64,000 nucleotides of DNA from Verrucomicrobiales bacterium (lineage in GTDB: Bacteria > Verrucomicrobiota > Verrucomicrobiia > Limisphaerales > J093). A program made the translations under genes and the position numbers. Where the stretch lies: assembly GCA_024233305.1 (NCBI GenBank), contig JACKPV010000031.1, forward strand, positions 1 to 64,000. The letters run 5' to 3'. This document shows, piece after piece, positions 63,044 through 64,000 of this stretch; within the stretch, counting starts at the first letter, position 1; each line of letters opens with the position of its first letter. Under the pieces are notes generated by a model. It was not told where the DNA came from and did not search any database. It saw only the letters and a program-made list of their open reading frames with translations.

Positions 63044-64000
63044 CGTCGCCACCAGGTTGATGGCCCGGGACAAGCCCCGCTTCGCGGCCACGGTGCTTGG
63101 CGTCGCGTTCGCTGTGGCGCTGGTGCTCATCCAGATGGGGCTGTTTCGCGGCATCCTGCAAAACGCGTCGATCTCCGTGGAGAAGGCCCGGGCCGACCTC
63201 TGGGTGACTTCCCGGAACACCGCCAACGTGGACTACGGACAACCCTTCCCCGCCAGTTACGTCAACCGGGTGCGATCGACGCCGGGGGTTCTCCGGGCCG
63301 ACAACCTGATCGTGTGGATCGTCCGGGTCGGTCTGCCGAGTGGCTCGACGGAACTGGCAATCGCCTACGGGCTGGAGGATTTCTTGCGCTGGGGGCTGCC
63401 CTGGAGTCTGAGTGAGGGCGGCGTCGAGGATCTGCGCCGCGGGAACAACGCCGTGCTGGACGAGTCGGCCCAGACCCGCTTCGGCGCGTTCAACGTCGGC
63501 GATCATCGCGAATTCCAGGGTCGCCGCCTCAAGATCGTGGGCAAGGCCCGGGGGGCGCTTTCCTTCACCACCACCCCGGTGGCATTCATCGACTATCACC
63601 TGCTCCAGTCGCTTGACCCAATGAACCTGAGCGGACGCACGACCTACATCCTGGTCCGCCTGGAGCCGGGCGCCGACCCGTCCGCTGTTCGCGCCGAGAT
63701 CCAGCGGCGTCTGCCGCATAACGATGTCTACCTCAGCCACGAATGGGCGGAACGCTCCCGCGCCTACTGGCTCGATACGACGGGGCTCGGACTGAACATG
63801 TTCGTCACCGTCTTCCTCGGTTGCCTCGTCGGCGTGGTGGTGGTGGCCCAGACGCTGTTCACCTCGACCATGTCGCACCAGCGCGAGTTCGCCGTCGTCA
63901 AGGCCATCGGCGGCGGCAACGCCGAGATCTACGGCATCATCGTTCGCCAGGCCACCCTCGCCGCGCTCCTGGGTTTCAGCCTTGGCGGTCTCGCCACCCT
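63038..64000 (+). CDS. DevC/FtsX-type ABC transporter permease (cut by the window end)
   Basis: The first 321 residues of a permease. It starts MVDVATRLMARDKPRFAATV with a membrane segment (LGVAFAVALVLIQMGLFRGI), then a periplasmic domain (about 45-265) and the first two C-terminal membrane segments (LGLNMFVTVFLGCLVGVVVV and the last visible ATLAALLGFSLGGL). The layout and N-terminal text match DevC of cyanobacteria, whose DevBCA exporter moves heterocyst glycolipids. The ATG overlaps the end of the thioesterase gene by six bases, so it is in the same operon. DevA-like ATPase and DevB-like fusion genes are expected just beyond the window. Confidence 0.88.

Noticed and set aside
1..64000. CRISPR array, prophage or insertion sequence
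   Set aside because: No regularly spaced direct repeats, phage structural genes or transposase genes were seen; the only mobile element recognised is the group II intron remnant.

Overview
The window is 64 kb of GC-rich, tightly packed bacterial DNA. It most likely comes from a Verrucomicrobiota chromosome, perhaps near the Limisphaerales/Pedosphaera group. That placement is an inference from gene content: a prepilin-like protein with an H-X9-DG motif, a Tat-exported Gfo/Idh/MocA oxidoreductase, a DUF2961 (GH172) protein, many FG-GAP/ASPIC-UnbV proteins, unusually long signal peptidases, a transmembrane sigma factor, and short 'GATGGGCAC'-type intergenic repeats. No rRNA gene, tRNA gene or CRISPR array was recognised.

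Layout. 0.3-8.2 kb: a DUF4126 membrane protein, a DnaQ-like exonuclease, a secreted toroid-like protein, a membrane-anchored ECF sigma factor with a paralogue of its extracytoplasmic half, and CdsA. 8.6-15.9 kb: exported or secreted proteins that fit polysaccharide and sugar use (FAD oxidoreductase, alpha/beta hydrolase, sugar-binding lipoprotein, GH172 protein) plus glutathione peroxidase. 16-20.2 kb: a lepA-lepB-lepB operon. 21.4-24.5 kb: lysine/peptidoglycan and folate genes (dapF, dapA, dapB, folK). 24.6-29.4 kb: a MacAB-like efflux operon with two permeases. 29.6-32.4 kb: larC-larB and msrB. 32.4-38.1 kb: an AbiGi-like protein, a secreted protein, a prepilin-like protein and an RloA/RloB (AbiL-like) defence pair. 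38.6-43.2 kb: an oxidoreductase, dxr, and a sodium-symporter gene coupled to a 50-codon membrane peptide. 43.2-44.6 kb: dispersed repeats around a group II intron whose reverse-transcriptase gene is largely deleted.

47.1-64 kb is the most interesting part. A co-directional gene train holds three secreted FG-GAP/ASPIC-UnbV proteins, a 2451-residue iterative polyketide synthase, a hot-dog thioesterase with the enediyne E7/E10 signature, and a DevC/FtsX-type exporter permease cut by the window edge. The synthase reads KS-AT-ACP-KR-DH-PPTase, the order of enediyne PKSE enzymes, followed by a fused methyltransferase. An MMPL/RND exporter is divergently transcribed from the head of the train. This looks like an undescribed, self-activating polyene or fatty-acid-like pathway with its own release enzyme and export machinery. 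The product cannot be read from the sequence.

High GC creates very long antisense open frames over almost every gene; they were ignored. Start codons were chosen from family alignment, ribosome-binding sites and start/stop overlaps.
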